Assembly (NCBI GenBank): GCA_025769875.1 | Contig: JAGFNK010000146.1 | Location: forward strand, 1-64,000 | DNA: 64,000 bases | Direction: 5' to 3' | Source: Russula earlei | Lineage: Eukaryota; Basidiomycota; Agaricomycetes; Russulales; Russulaceae | Shown here: one piece after another, positions 1 to 9,969 of the stretch | Layout of the letters: every line of letters starts with the position of its first letter | Numbering within the stretch: the stretch's first letter is position 1 | Made by a program: the position numbers and the translations under genes | Notes under the pieces: model-generated | What the model was told of the DNA's origin: nothing | Seen by the model: only the letters and a program-made list of their open reading frames with translations | Database searches by the model: none

Positions 1-1660
1 ATCAACCCCATGTTGACAAGGACATGGCTGAGATTGGATGCTTAAAGGAAGTCTGGGATGCAAAAATCAGTCTCTGCTTGTGGCTTTTGTGGAGAGCTGT
101 ACAAACGCAACTGACCAAAGCCAAGTTAGCAACAACACCATATAACATCAAATGAGCATGCCAGGAGTTTGACTTCATCAATGATGGATTCTTCCCCCCA
201 GGAACCAAGGTCAATCTAGATGATTACAAAGGAGGTCTACCAATAGACATTGTTGTTCAGCCACCCACCACACAGCTCACACCACCAGTTCCACCAAGGG
301 ACACTGTCAACTGCATCATGATCAAGGTGCCAGCTATGCAGCAGACACAGGCACATACTCCCATCAGTAGCACATCAACCAACAAAGAGAACAGAGGCCC
401 TGGATGGAACACATCAGCTGGTGACATGATTATTCAGGGCACCAGGTTCAAGCTTTGCCTTGAACCAGCTCCACTGAGGACAACAAACCTGGAGTCTGAA
501 GAAAAAGTGATCAATAAAGAAACATCAATGAGTGAAGAGGAGGGCAAGACAGGCCAATGTACCTTCTGCCCTGCCAAATGTCATGAAACAAACATCACAA
601 TGATGGAGAAGCACTATTGTGTGCATCCAAGCATCCCTGGATATGTGGCACCTGATCGAGGAGCAATTCGATGATGGGCTGTTTGACAAATATATGATTT
701 CTGTGTGACACATGAACTGGCAAAAGTGTGGGCTTACCTGTGGGAGAACTGGTATTTGAAAGGACATTGGGAACTGTGGGCCCATTCTGTGCATGACCTT
801 ATCCCTGTCTTGAAGACAACAATGATACTAGAGAGCCAATGAGTCACCATTCCTGAAAGACAAAGATGAACTGAGCATGTACCTAGTTGGTGATGAATCA
901 AGCACGACTTCCTTTCTTGTTTGGATCATTCTCACAAAGTTGGTATCCTACTACTATCAGAAACTTGACCACTTGCTGGTGAACACAGGCCACTACTGTG
1001 AACTGTCTTCATGGTGGCAAGATTTCAAGAAAGAATGGTGTGCACTGGAGAAATGACAAATCATCCTTCCCATCAACAACACATACAGACCAAATACTGA
1101 GAAATGGACTTGTACCTGCCCAGCATTTGTCATCAGCCACTTTCTCATCTGTAAACACCTTATCCAGAATGTCCAACATGTCCCACCAATATTTTTCCTT
1201 GAAGCAAAATGAGCACAAAGCATGCCATTCTGGAAACACAAGACATTAAAACAGCTGTCCAATGATGACGAGGCTGAAGCATCAAACAATGAGGATGATG
1301 GGAGCAATGAAGATGATGTAGTTGGAATGGATGATGATGGCGATGACGATGACGATGAGGGAAAGTTTGTTGAAACAAACAAGTGTGATGGATTAACTTT
1401 TGAGGAGGTGATGGAAGGCGAGATCAAGACAATCAGCGAAATTGCTAAAGGGCTGCAGTATCAGGTCCAATTTTGAGACCAAAGGATGCTCAACTTACTG
1501 CAGCAGGAAGGAGCATCATTCCTTCACTTGGCTTGGGCATGTCTACACAAGGAGAAGAGGATGAGGAGGGGAGCCACACCATCAATGTGGGAGAAGTCAA
1601 CAATCAATACGACGATGTTCTACCGCACAAGACCCACTCAAAGCACATGACCTTCGAAAT
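1..1660 (+). pseudogene. 3' half of a SWIM-domain Mutator-like transposase (relic)
   Basis: Frames on the plus strand read like the C-terminal half of a basidiomycete MULE/SWIM transposase, but stops and frameshifts interrupt them. Bases 1-110 give a conserved-looking stretch (DKDMAEIGCLKEVW, then a degraded WHLRRAV-type helix). Bases 540-790 encode a cysteine/histidine segment (CTFCPAKCHE) followed by WAYLWENWYLKGHWELWA. A SWIM zinc finger of the form CxCx(n)CxH lies at about 1111-1158 (CTCPAF...CKH), and a run of aspartates follows at about 1320-1365. The catalytic N-terminal half lies outside the window. Base composition is AT-rich, like the other old repeats here. That it is a MULE is inferred from the SWIM finger and the tryptophan-rich segment; the specific family was not established. 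Confidence 0.6.
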
Positions 1661-2276
1661 TTGATTGCGACATTTCCTTTCTTCTTCTTTGGTACATTCT
1701 ACATCACTTGTTTATCTTATCTACTGATAACATCGGCTTACTTTGGGCCGGTTTTCCGAAAGTCACGTGGTGTCATAGTGGGGGAGAGGTACGGCGGTTT
1801 TGACGGGCTCGAAAAACGAGCCAACAAATGCAAGGCGAGAAGTCCCTGCTCTTGGAACCCCTCTGCGTGCCCTCCTCGAAACACATCCTCACGCATAGTG
1901 ACTGACACTCGTGCCCTCAAACTCTTATGCCCACTATCTTCTTCAAGAAACACCCAGCAACCCTCCAGGGAACTACCGCTAATCTTTACCTCCATGCGAC
2001 GCAGGCCATGTGCTCTCTCGTTAAATTATGTGGGGAATTACGTGTTCGTTCAGTGAAGCCGTCCGTCTCGAACTTGAGTTGACATCGAATTTGACGACGG
2101 AACACCAAAGACGGTTTACAAGACACTACAGCGTCACCCGAATGGTCATATACTCAAGGGACGCACAAGACGCACGCACAGGTCCCAGGTCCCAGGTCCC
2201 AGGTCTCAGGCCACATTAAATGGCGTTGTATCTGCAGAGCATCACGAACGTCATGTCATTGGATGAGAGGTAGGAT
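1661..2276. other. Gene-free stretch between relic transposase and copia element
   Basis: Composition changes here from AT-rich relic to GC-rich DNA. No conserved reading frame was recognised. A short direct repeat of cccaggt type occurs near 2184-2210. The last five bases (gatgt) are the left target duplication of the copia element. Confidence 0.5.
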
Positions 2277-2281
2277 GATGT

Positions 2282-2591
2282 TGTTGCGATGATATCGCTC
2301 TCAGTTCGTGGTAAAGGAACTATATTAGTTGTGTCTAACCTGTTGCGATGATATCGCTCTAGGTGTAATGTTAGTATATATGGTGACGAGACGGTAAGGG
2401 TAACTAACCTCAGTTCGTGGTAAAGGAACTGAGGTGCGAGTCGAAAAGGCGTCGTACATTATATGGGTATTAGAACAAAGGTAGAGTGGCATGAAAGGGA
2501 AGCCACGTTATTTAAACGTGCGTATGTGTGAAACCGGAGCTCGGACTTCCGAGCGGGGTGTTGTCATCGCGCTGTGGCTGCAACTCCAATA
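2282..2591 (-). repeat. 3' LTR of copia-1
   Basis: Direct repeat of 6865-7173. In plus orientation it starts tgttgcgatg and ends aactccaata. It differs from the other LTR by one extra g in a G-run and one a/g change near its end. Inside it the motif tgttgcgatgatatcgctct occurs twice about 60 bp apart, and cagttcgtggtaaaggaact also occurs twice, so the LTR carries internal direct repeats. Confidence 0.95.
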
Positions 2592-4462
2592 CGCCCCCTC
2601 AGCCTGTGTGGCGTAATCCCATGGCCTTCGAAACTTGTCATGTTTCTCACGGGCGAGGCCTTTTGTCAGGACATCAGCAACCTGGTCTTCAGTTGAAATG
2701 TACTGGAGAGAGATCTCTTCGCTCTCGACTTTGTGCCGCAAGAAGTGGTGTCGGACTTCAATATGCTTGGTCCGATCGTGGAATTCGGGGTTGCGCGCGA
2801 TGGCGATTGCGGACTGGTTGTCCACGTGAAGGATGGTTGGGGAGTGGGTGTGCATTTCCAGTTCGCTCAATAGTCGTCTGAGCCAGACTAGCTCCTTTGT
2901 GGCATGAGCAGCGGCAATGTATTCGGCCTCGGTACTCGAGAGAGCAACAGAGGTCTGCTTCTTGGAGCTCTAGCTGATGGCGCCCCCTCCAAGCATGAAA
3001 ACAAAGCCAGAGGTGGACTTGCGATCATTGACGTCGCTTGCCCAGTCTGCGTCAGCGAAGCCATGCAGTACGGTACCGCCTGGGGTTCCACGTTGGAAGA
3101 CGAGTTGGCTTCCGCTGGTGGCTCGGAGGTATCGGAGCGCGCGATCGAGTGCGCGTTGGTGCTTGGGGCCTAGGTTCGCAGCGTGTCGCCCAAGGGCTGC
3201 AACTGTGTATGCAATGTCAGGGCGCGTACCGAGCATCGGGTACATGAGTGCGCCAATGGCGCTTTGATACGACTTCACATCGATCTCGGGCGACGTGAGT
3301 TTGGTAAGGTGTTCATTTGCGAGGGCAGGTGTGCTGATTGGGCGTGCGTTGGACTGTCCGTGTTTCTCTAGGATTTTGTTTATGTACTTTTCTTGAGAGA
3401 GAGAGATCCAGCCTGCATCGCGGTTTTGTGTGATGTGCATGCCAAGGATCCAGGATATTTCACCTAGGTCGGTCATCTCATAGTGCTGTTTTAAGGCTGA
3501 CTTGTCCTGGTTAATGGTTTCGATAGATTTAGACACCATAGTGATGTCGTCAACGTATAGCGCGATAATGGAGAGGTCTCCATCGCGCGCTCGGGTGAAT
3601 ACGGCATGGTCAGCATCGGTGCGTTGGTAGTCCATAGCACTGAGCTTGCTGCGGATGTCTTCGTACCAGACACGTCCACCTTGCTTCGTGCCGTAGAGGG
3701 CTTTTATGAGGCGTAAGACCATGCCGTCGGGAATGTCAAACCCAGGGGGAGGCTCCATGAAGATTTGTTCTTTGAGATCCCCATTCAGGTATGCAGACTT
3801 GACATCCATCTGATGGACCTCTAGGTTGCGTTCGGCGGCTAGGGCCAGTATCGTGCGCAGAGAGGCGAACTTAGCGACAGGTGCAAAGGTCTCGTCGTAG
3901 TCAATGCCTTCAATCTGCATGAAGCCCTGCGCAACGATGCGGGCTTTGTATTTTTGTATTGCGCCGTCGGGTCCTCGCTTGATACGGAAAACCCATTTGC
4001 TCCCGACGACCTTGCGGTCCTTGGGACGTGGAGCGATTTCGTACACGCCCATGCGCTCGAAGGAGCGTCGTTCTTCGTCACACGCGATTTCCCACTCAGC
4101 AGCGTCAGGTCGAGCCATAGCTTGGGCATAGGTACGTGGGTCATCAGTGACAGTAGCTTGAGCCATGTTGACGCATTCTATGTTGCGCTTTCGGGAGCCG
4201 TATGATGTCACGGTGTAGCGCGGGTCATCATCGCGGACTGGCGCGCAGATGGTGCGTTTGGGGCGAGTGTTGGCTGGTTCGGGCGGGGCAGGCAGCTGTG
4301 GGGTGAGTGTATTCTCCACCTCAGTTTCGCTTTCACTGGGTTCGGACGGAGGCGCTTTAGGAGGCAGTGTGTCGATGGACACGGTTGTCACATCTGCGTC
4401 CGAGTCGTCATGTTGGATGACAACGCGTTCGAAGGACTGAGGTGGGCCCCCTTCGTCAATAT
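2508..4462 (-). pseudogene. copia-1 reverse transcriptase and RNase H part of the polyprotein
   Basis: This frame continues the polyprotein after the frameshift. It carries the RT domain (WVFRIKRGPDG, GIDYDETFAPV, HQMDVKSAYLNGDL), the catalytic box YVDD intact in ALYVDDITMVS, and the copia connection and RNase H signatures (ADADWASD, KSTSGFVF, STEAEY, VDNQSAI, HIEVRHHFLRHKV, DVLTKGL). A TAG stop at about 2970 falls where copia proteins have the tryptophan of the SWSS motif, so a single G-to-A change explains it. Together with the frameshift, this element cannot make a full polyprotein, although all catalytic residues seen are kept. Confidence 0.93.
2592..2606 (-). other. Polypurine tract of copia-1
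   Basis: Minus strand CAGGCTGAGGGGGCG immediately precedes the 3' LTR, the expected place for the plus-strand priming tract. A similar ggctgagggggca precedes the 3' LTR of copia-2. Confidence 0.75.
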
Positions 4463-6787
4463 GACATCGCGCGACTCCAGGAAGCGGCGAGAAGGGCGAT
4501 GCATTAGGTGGTAGGCTCTTCGATTTCGTGCGTACCCAAGGAAAGTGCACACTAAAGACTTTGCAGCTAATTTCGTGCGTTTCTTGTCAGGGATATGGAC
4601 GAAGGCTCGGGAGCCGAAAACGCGAAGGTGGGAGACGTCGGGCTTGTTCCCGCTCCAGGCCTCCTCGGGGGTGCAGTCGTCAAGGGCGCGCGTTGGGGTG
4701 ACGTTGTGCAGGAGGGCCGCGTACTCGAGGGCGGCATACCAGAACGATTCTGGCAGTTCAGCATCGATCAGCATCGCGCGGACCTTGTCGAGGAGCGTCC
4801 GATTCATGCGCTCGGCCACACCATTATGCTGTGGGGTGTGGGGCGTCGTGAGCTCCTGTTTGATTCCTTTTCCCTCAAGGAATTTAGCAACTTCGTGGCC
4901 CATGTATTCGCCCCCACCATCGCTGCGTAAGGCCTTCATGCAATGGCCTGTCTCAAGTTCGGCGCGGGCGATGAAAACTTTGAGGTGGCGCGCGACATCG
5001 CTTTTGTGGTGGAGTCCCTCGACAAACACCTTCCGAGATTTGTCATCGATGAATGTGACGAAATATTCAAAACCTTGGTGCGATCGGGTGGACAGCTTGC
5101 CGCAGACGTCGGAGAAGACGTGGCCAAGCACGGTGTCGGCACGCGTTTCGGTCGTCTTTGAGATGTCGTGGCGCGTTTGCTTGCCCTTGAGGCAGGGCTC
5201 ACAGGGAGTAGATGGTGCGCTACCAGTAATCTCCATGCCTTTCACCATGCCCTGTCTGACCATACGTAGCACTGTGTTGGTGTTTAGGTGGCCTAGGCGG
5301 CGGTGCCAGGTCTCGACGTCGGCCTTAGAGGCTGTGCTATGAGCGATGAGGGCAGCCTCATCAGGGGCCCGCGCGTCCTCGCCTTCAGCCGGGAAGTCAT
5401 TGACAAGCGCGATGTGTGCTGTCTCCGGAACGGCGGTCCTCATGTCCATCACATAGAGGTTTCGTTGCAGGTGTCCATCGCAGGTGAGTTGTCCCTGCTG
5501 ATTTTGGATCTGACAGTTGTTTCCAGTGAATCGGACGTCGGCGCCGCGTTGCGTGAGGTGGGCGACTGACAGGAGGTTGCCATTTAGGTCAGGGACGAAG
5601 AGGACGTCCTGAAGGATGGCGTTATGCCATTTCCCGTTGGCGCGCATACGGACGGGGATGCGTCCGACACCGGTGGCATGTATGACGCTGTCATCTCCCA
5701 GTGTGATGCGGGTAGGAGGTGTGAGGGCGGAGAAGGAAATGAACCAGCTGCGATGGCAGCTCATGGTGCGTGATGCGCCGGAGTCCACTATCCAACGGTG
5801 CTGACTGGACTGGTAGTGGTGAGCTCGGAAAGCGAATGCGACGTTGTCACATGGTGCAGGGTCTGCGACGACGGCGCTGAACAATTGCACCACGTTTTCG
5901 CTGGGGTCTGTGGCTGCGACCTTCGCGGTCGCGGATGTCTTTGCGCCTGCGGGGGAGGTAGTTGTCGCCCTCTTCGTCTCCTGCTCCTTCTTCAGCTTGC
6001 GGCACTCTGACACGTCGTGACCGCGGATATTGCAGTGAGTGCAGTGCTTCTTAGGTTTGTCCCCTTGCTTATTTTTTCCTTTGGTCTTTTTGGCTGCCTT
6101 AGCGAAGAAGGCGGTAGCACCGACCCCCGACGCGCGCACGCGGCGCTGCTCATCACCGAGAATTTGGGATGTGACGAGATCAGTCGACATCTCATCAGTT
6201 TTGATGGCGTACAAGATTGTCTTGAGGGTCGACATTGATTCGGGCAGGGCAAGAATGATGATATAGGCAAGAAGTTTATTGTCAAGGGGGAAGCCGAGGT
6301 TTGCAAGAGTGCGAGCGGTGCGCGTGAGTTTGTTGATCTGAGGATCAAGTGGTTCGTCCTCGGAGAACGTGCCCCGGAAGAGCTCCTTGATGATGTGAGC
6401 AATACGTTGTTCGCCCTTGCCTTCGTAGTGAGCTGATAATTTGCCCCAGCATTCCTTAGCTGTCTTGGTACCGAGAACAGAGTTGAGGGGTTCATTCCTC
6501 AGCGTGAGGGAGATCTGCGCGCGTGCCTCCCGGTCTCTATAAGACCAGTCTGCGAAAGCTGTGGGGTCCGAGCTTTGGTTGGGTTTGGTGTAGGTGCCGT
6601 CGACTACTGTCCAGAGCTCTCGAAGTTCGAGGACCATCTGGATGCGATACTTCCAGAACTGAAACTCGGTCCCATCGTTATCAAGGAATGGGACCTCATA
6701 GTGGCGTGCGGTGGCTTTTGGGCCCGTTGTCGCGGCTCCTGAGGAGGAAGCGTTGCCGCCTTGCGGTGGGGACATATTGGAGCCCAT
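4388..6787 (-). pseudogene. copia-1 Gag-protease-integrase part of the polyprotein
   Basis: A 799-codon open frame starts with ATG at 6787, 66 bases inside the primer-binding site. In order it holds a Gag domain; a zinc knuckle CxxCxxxxHxxxxC at about residues 248-261 (CTHCNIRGHDVSEC); an aspartic protease motif VDSGAS at about residue 333; the integrase HHCC segment (WHRRLGHL...CEPCLKGK) near residue 490; and the integrase core with D in FIDDKS, D in LRSDGGGEY and E in NGVAERMNR near 578-660. The frame shifts near 4457-4461, where one base seems missing from a short T-run on the coding strand. The RT part continues in the next frame. Without that lesion this would be the front of a normal copia polyprotein. 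Confidence 0.93.
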
Positions 6788-6852
6788 TTCTATGGTGTGT
6801 GGTTTCGGGATTCTGGGTGTGTGTAGTTTGTTGGCTTATTTAGAGAGAATCA

Positions 6853-6864
6853 GGTCTCATAATC
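6853..6864 (-). other. Primer-binding site of copia-1
   Basis: Directly inside the 5' LTR, the minus strand reads GATTATGAGACC. The same 12-mer follows the 5' LTR of copia-2 (45510-45521), and a close variant (GGTTATGGGCCC) follows that of copia-3 (58915-58926). This supports a shared tRNA primer, not identified here. Confidence 0.7.
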
Positions 6865-7173
6865 TGTTGCGATGATATCGCTCTCAGTTCGTGGTAAAGG
6901 AACTATATTAGTTGTGTCTAACCTGTTGCGATGATATCGCTCTAGGTGTAATGTTAGTATATATGGTGACGAGACGGTAAGGGTAACTAACCTCAGTTCG
7001 TGGTAAAGGAACTGAGGTGCGAGTCGAAAAGGCGTCGTACATTATATGGGTATTAGAACAAAGGTAGAGTGGCATGAAAGGGAAGCCACGTTATTTAAAC
7101 GTGCGTATGTGTGAAACCGGAGCTCGGACTTCCGAGCGGGTGTTGTCGTCGCGCTGTGGCTGCAACTCCAATA
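6865..7173 (-). repeat. 5' LTR of copia-1
   Basis: Near-identical copy of 2282-2591. It lies upstream of the gag start at 6787 on the minus strand. The right boundary is set by the target duplication gatgt at 7174-7178, which leaves the LTR starting TATTGG on the minus strand rather than the usual TG. Confidence 0.93.
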
Positions 7174-7178
7174 GATGT

Positions 7179-7597
7179 AGGGCACGGCATGGCCACAGCT
7201 TTCTCCACAACGCAAGCGCCTGAGGTGCGCTTCCCGATAACTTGATGGCAAACTGGCACGGAGTGGCCACCGTTGTTGATAGTATCGCCTAGACTGAGAC
7301 CGGCGAACGACGACGACTCGTGCGCCGCATCCGAGGATCATAGAGTATAGGACTGCACTCGCACCTTTGCCTTTGCGTGATGACAAATTACCCCTGCTCC
7401 TTCGACGTGAGCTACTCGACCGAGACGAGATGCCACCGAGTGGCTTTCCCGCGCTCGCTCCTCTCAAACATGCAAGGCCAGAAAACGTTGATGTATGAAT
7501 TGCATCAACATCAGACGATCATGATACGTGCTTAACGGGAGGATAGCTCCACCTGTCATGATACAGGAAGAGTGGAAAGGGGGGGGGCTGGCTCCAG
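7179..7597. other. Spacer upstream of the small secreted protein gene
   Basis: GC-rich DNA without a supported gene. A minus-strand frame runs through it into the LTR, has no conserved features, and is taken as chance. A run of nine or more G lies near 7580. Confidence 0.5.
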
Positions 7598-7603
7598 TAT
7601 AAA
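7598..7603 (+). promoter_or_regulatory. TATA box of the small secreted protein gene
   Basis: tataaa, 164 bases upstream of the ATG at 7767 and followed by a CT-rich tract typical of highly expressed fungal promoters. Confidence 0.55.
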
Positions 7604-7766
7604 GCCAATGCCTGCGTTTTCAATTCCCCCCAGCTGTGCTCCCCTTCATTTCACACATTACCAGTAGCCGGTACCGGATACCGACGATCTTTCTACACAC
7701 TCTACCTCTTGTTCACAACTCGACGACTTTCAGTCCAATAATCCAAAAACCCACTGATAGTTGATA

Positions 7767-8172
7767 ATGCGCACCTCTGTTTTTGCTGCCATATTCTTCC
7801 TCGCCATTAGCATCGTTCCATCGTTCGCTCAGCCACCAGGGTACGCCCGATCTTTTAGGTTCTCTTGCCCCTCCCTCCAAGTCAGCTTTACCTTGCAGAA
7901 ATGACGTGAAAAAGTCCTCAGGCTCCAGTTTATTAAAAGCGATGCGAAACATCGTGAGGAATGGGAAAGGAGCTACTACTAGTACGAATGCGAACTTGAA
8001 GCCTCCAATGACAACGAACCAACAAACCAAACAAGACCAGGGAGATGCCCTTGCACGGAAGAATGCGAACTTGAAGGTTCCATTAACTAAGGACCAACAA
8101 GCCGAACAAGACCGGGAAGCTGCCCTTGCCCGGAAGAAAGCAAGCGAAGATAGAGAATATTCCCCTCCGTGA
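7767..8172 (+). CDS. Small secreted protein with a 25-residue tandem repeat
   Basis: Two exons (7767-7840 and 7899-8172) join across a 58-bp GT-AG intron to encode 115 residues. Residues 1-21 form a clear signal peptide: Arg at 2, hydrophobic core FAAIFFLAISIV, and a small-residue site SFA before Gln22. The mature part is hydrophilic, has no cysteines, and is rich in Lys, Gln, Asp and Ala. Residues 55-79 and 80-104 are two copies of a 25-residue repeat; each starts NANLK and ends ALARK, with QQ and QD at matching positions. A TATA box lies upstream. I know no family for it. The size and signal peptide fit the small secreted proteins of basidiomycetes, some of which act as effectors, but that role is not shown by the sequence. 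The start was chosen because it is the only one giving the signal peptide, and the intron keeps the frame. Confidence 0.72.
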
Positions 8173-8327
8173 ACGGGCGGCTCGGGCTAGTTACAAATTA
8201 TGTTGATGGTGCTTGCAAACCTACCTTGAGCAATTTGTTCCCCCAAACCCCCACTTGTCACACTTGTCACCATGTATAACATCAGCAAACCACAAAAAGA
8301 ATTTCCGGGTTTTCATTGGTTTTTGCT

Positions 8328-8372
8328 GGTTTCCCAGTTTCCAGAAACTGAAAACCCAGAAACTGGGAAACC
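8328..8372. repeat. Short perfect hairpin downstream of the secreted protein gene
   Basis: ggtttcccagtttc at 8328-8341 and its exact complement gaaactgggaaacc at 8359-8372 are separated by 17 bases. It lies about 155 bases past the stop codon at 8172. It could be a mobile-element end or part of a 3' region. Confidence 0.5.
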
Positions 8373-8448
8373 TGGTAGACTTCTTTCTAAATACTAAAAA
8401 ATATACATAGTAAGTACTAGCAGAATCAATGTGATGTATTTCATGTAA

Positions 8449-9087
8449 CTAGTGGGTCATAATGAACTCATGTGCATGATGATCAACAAAATGATGATCA
8501 ACAAAATCATTGACAAAGAAATATCTATACTGGTCCAATGCTTCACGATGGCAGAAATCATCAGGAACCCTTGAGGACCCATAGATAGGTAGAAGGTGAG
8601 CTGCACAAGCAATTGTGTCAATGGTAATGACTTGCACTGTGGGATGACCATTCCAATCACATTCCAATGCAGCCATCCACATCCCAGTGTCATTGTCTGG
8701 CTGATCAGTGTGGACAAACCAATTGATCAATGTACAGGAATAGTCCTTTCAACAGTAGTGAAAGGAGAAGAATAGGAGGACACATCCAATTTCCATCCCC
8801 TTCATTCTGGGCAGAGAATCATCCAAGACAACAAAAATGGTATTGTGGCAAGCATAACTATGGAAGCATGGCATAGACTGGATACATTCACTCTTCATCC
8901 CACCAGCACCACAGAGGTCACTTGGGGAGTAGAATACTACAACCATGGAATGATGAACATTGATCTTGCCTTTGAATGGAGGGCACACATCAGCAGCTGA
9001 GGGTGGATCAAGATCAGGATGTTTGAGTGTGTAAAGGAATTGGCAAAAGGCAAGCAGAAAGGAGGGCTGTTTGATACCCCCTGACAT
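8449..9087 (-). pseudogene. Plavaka-like transposase C-terminal fragment
   Basis: The minus strand reads a long frame with one stop near 8750. It contains VHHSMVVVFYSPSDLCGAGGM, then VLLFFSFHY, LINWFVHT, DTGMWMAALE, ITIDTIACAAHLLPIYG and FVNDFVDHHAHEFI. The block from TGMW through HLxPVYG to the final DHHAHE matches my recollection of the C-terminal end of Plavaka-type (CACTA-like) transposases common in Agaricomycetes. The catalytic core, which would lie at higher coordinates, is not visible, so this is a truncated relic. Family assignment is from memory and needs a search. Confidence 0.6.
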
Positions 9088-9152
9088 GAGATGAACGAGA
9101 ATACCTCAAGAAATTCCTAGCTGACAAAGTAGAAAAGTGATACATCATGTTA

Positions 9153-9969
9153 TGAACCAAGGCCAGGTCCTGGCTGTATATTGTCCTATTTCACTCAGAA
9201 GAGACCTCTCTCACTTTACATTGCCAACTCACTTCCATTTCTTGGGCTACCCCTCCTGCAGTGCAAGATATTGCTATTGCAAAGGCACTATAACATGACC
9301 AGGCACCCATTTCCTAATTGGGTAATCATCACGTGGCAGCCACATGGCCACCCAGCCACCAAGAACCCAAAACAGCAGCACAAACTCTTAGAAACTGTTG
9401 CATAACTCATCTGATGTCATCAAGGCTCCAATGACATCGTGGCTGACTGAGCGACTCCACAGTGACCTCATAGGCTCACTAAGCGCTCCACAGTGACATC
9501 ATAATGATGTCATCGCTCTACAATGATCAGTAATACGCTCAGTAAGCCTGAGACTTGACACAAGCGAGTTTATGCCTCTGTAGTCCTATTGGATGGTACC
9601 AAAGGGTCTAGAATAGTTCCAGTTCTTTGTAATCGACCCTGTACACTGTATATAAGCCCCAATGTAGCATGGCAGGCATCAGACTGTCCATTTTGTGATA
9701 CTCTCATCTTCCTGGGTACTCCCCCGCAACCGCTCAGTTTAAAGACTTCCCTCACTTCCAAGGTACTCATCAATGACCACCTTGTTTAAAGCCCTCTCAC
9801 TACACTGGCCTCTAGTGAGCCACAGGGGTTGGGGAGTGAGAATTCCTTGTGATGTATGCTTGCAGAAGGGAGTAGTCATTGGAAATAGGGGTGAATAGAG
9901 GATACAAAGTGGAAGGAGCTTTCTTGAGTAAAGTAGGATGACACATGGCCAGGACTTGGCCTTGGTTCA
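9153..9969. mobile_element. Element with inverted ends, about 0.8 kb
   Basis: The left end (tgaaccaaggccaggtcctg) is the inverse of the right end (ccaggacttggccttggttca) with one mismatch. Weaker inverted similarity continues inward for about 70-80 bp on each side. No coding region is evident. A TATA-like ctgtatataag lies near 9648. The ends are TG and CA, so a solo LTR with palindromic ends cannot be excluded, but I found no clean target duplication. Confidence 0.5.

Larger units (their letters stand above)
2282..7173 (-). mobile_element. Ty1/copia LTR retrotransposon, young, nearly intact (copia-1)
   Basis: The element is complete and lies on the minus strand: two LTRs of about 310 bp (2282-2591 and 6865-7173), a primer-binding site, a polypurine tract, and a gag-protease-integrase-RT-RNase H reading frame in copia order. 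It is flanked by a perfect 5-bp target duplication, gatgt, at 2277-2281 and 7174-7178. By eye the LTRs differ by one substitution and one single-base indel, so the insertion is recent. CpG dinucleotides are abundant, unlike in the older repeats of this window. The coding region has only two visible lesions: a frameshift near 4457-4461 and a TAG codon at about 2970. Confidence 0.95.

Noticed and set aside
7042..7467. Minus-strand frame running from unique DNA into the copia-1 LTR
   Set aside because: The frame depends on the recent LTR insertion and has no features of a gene.
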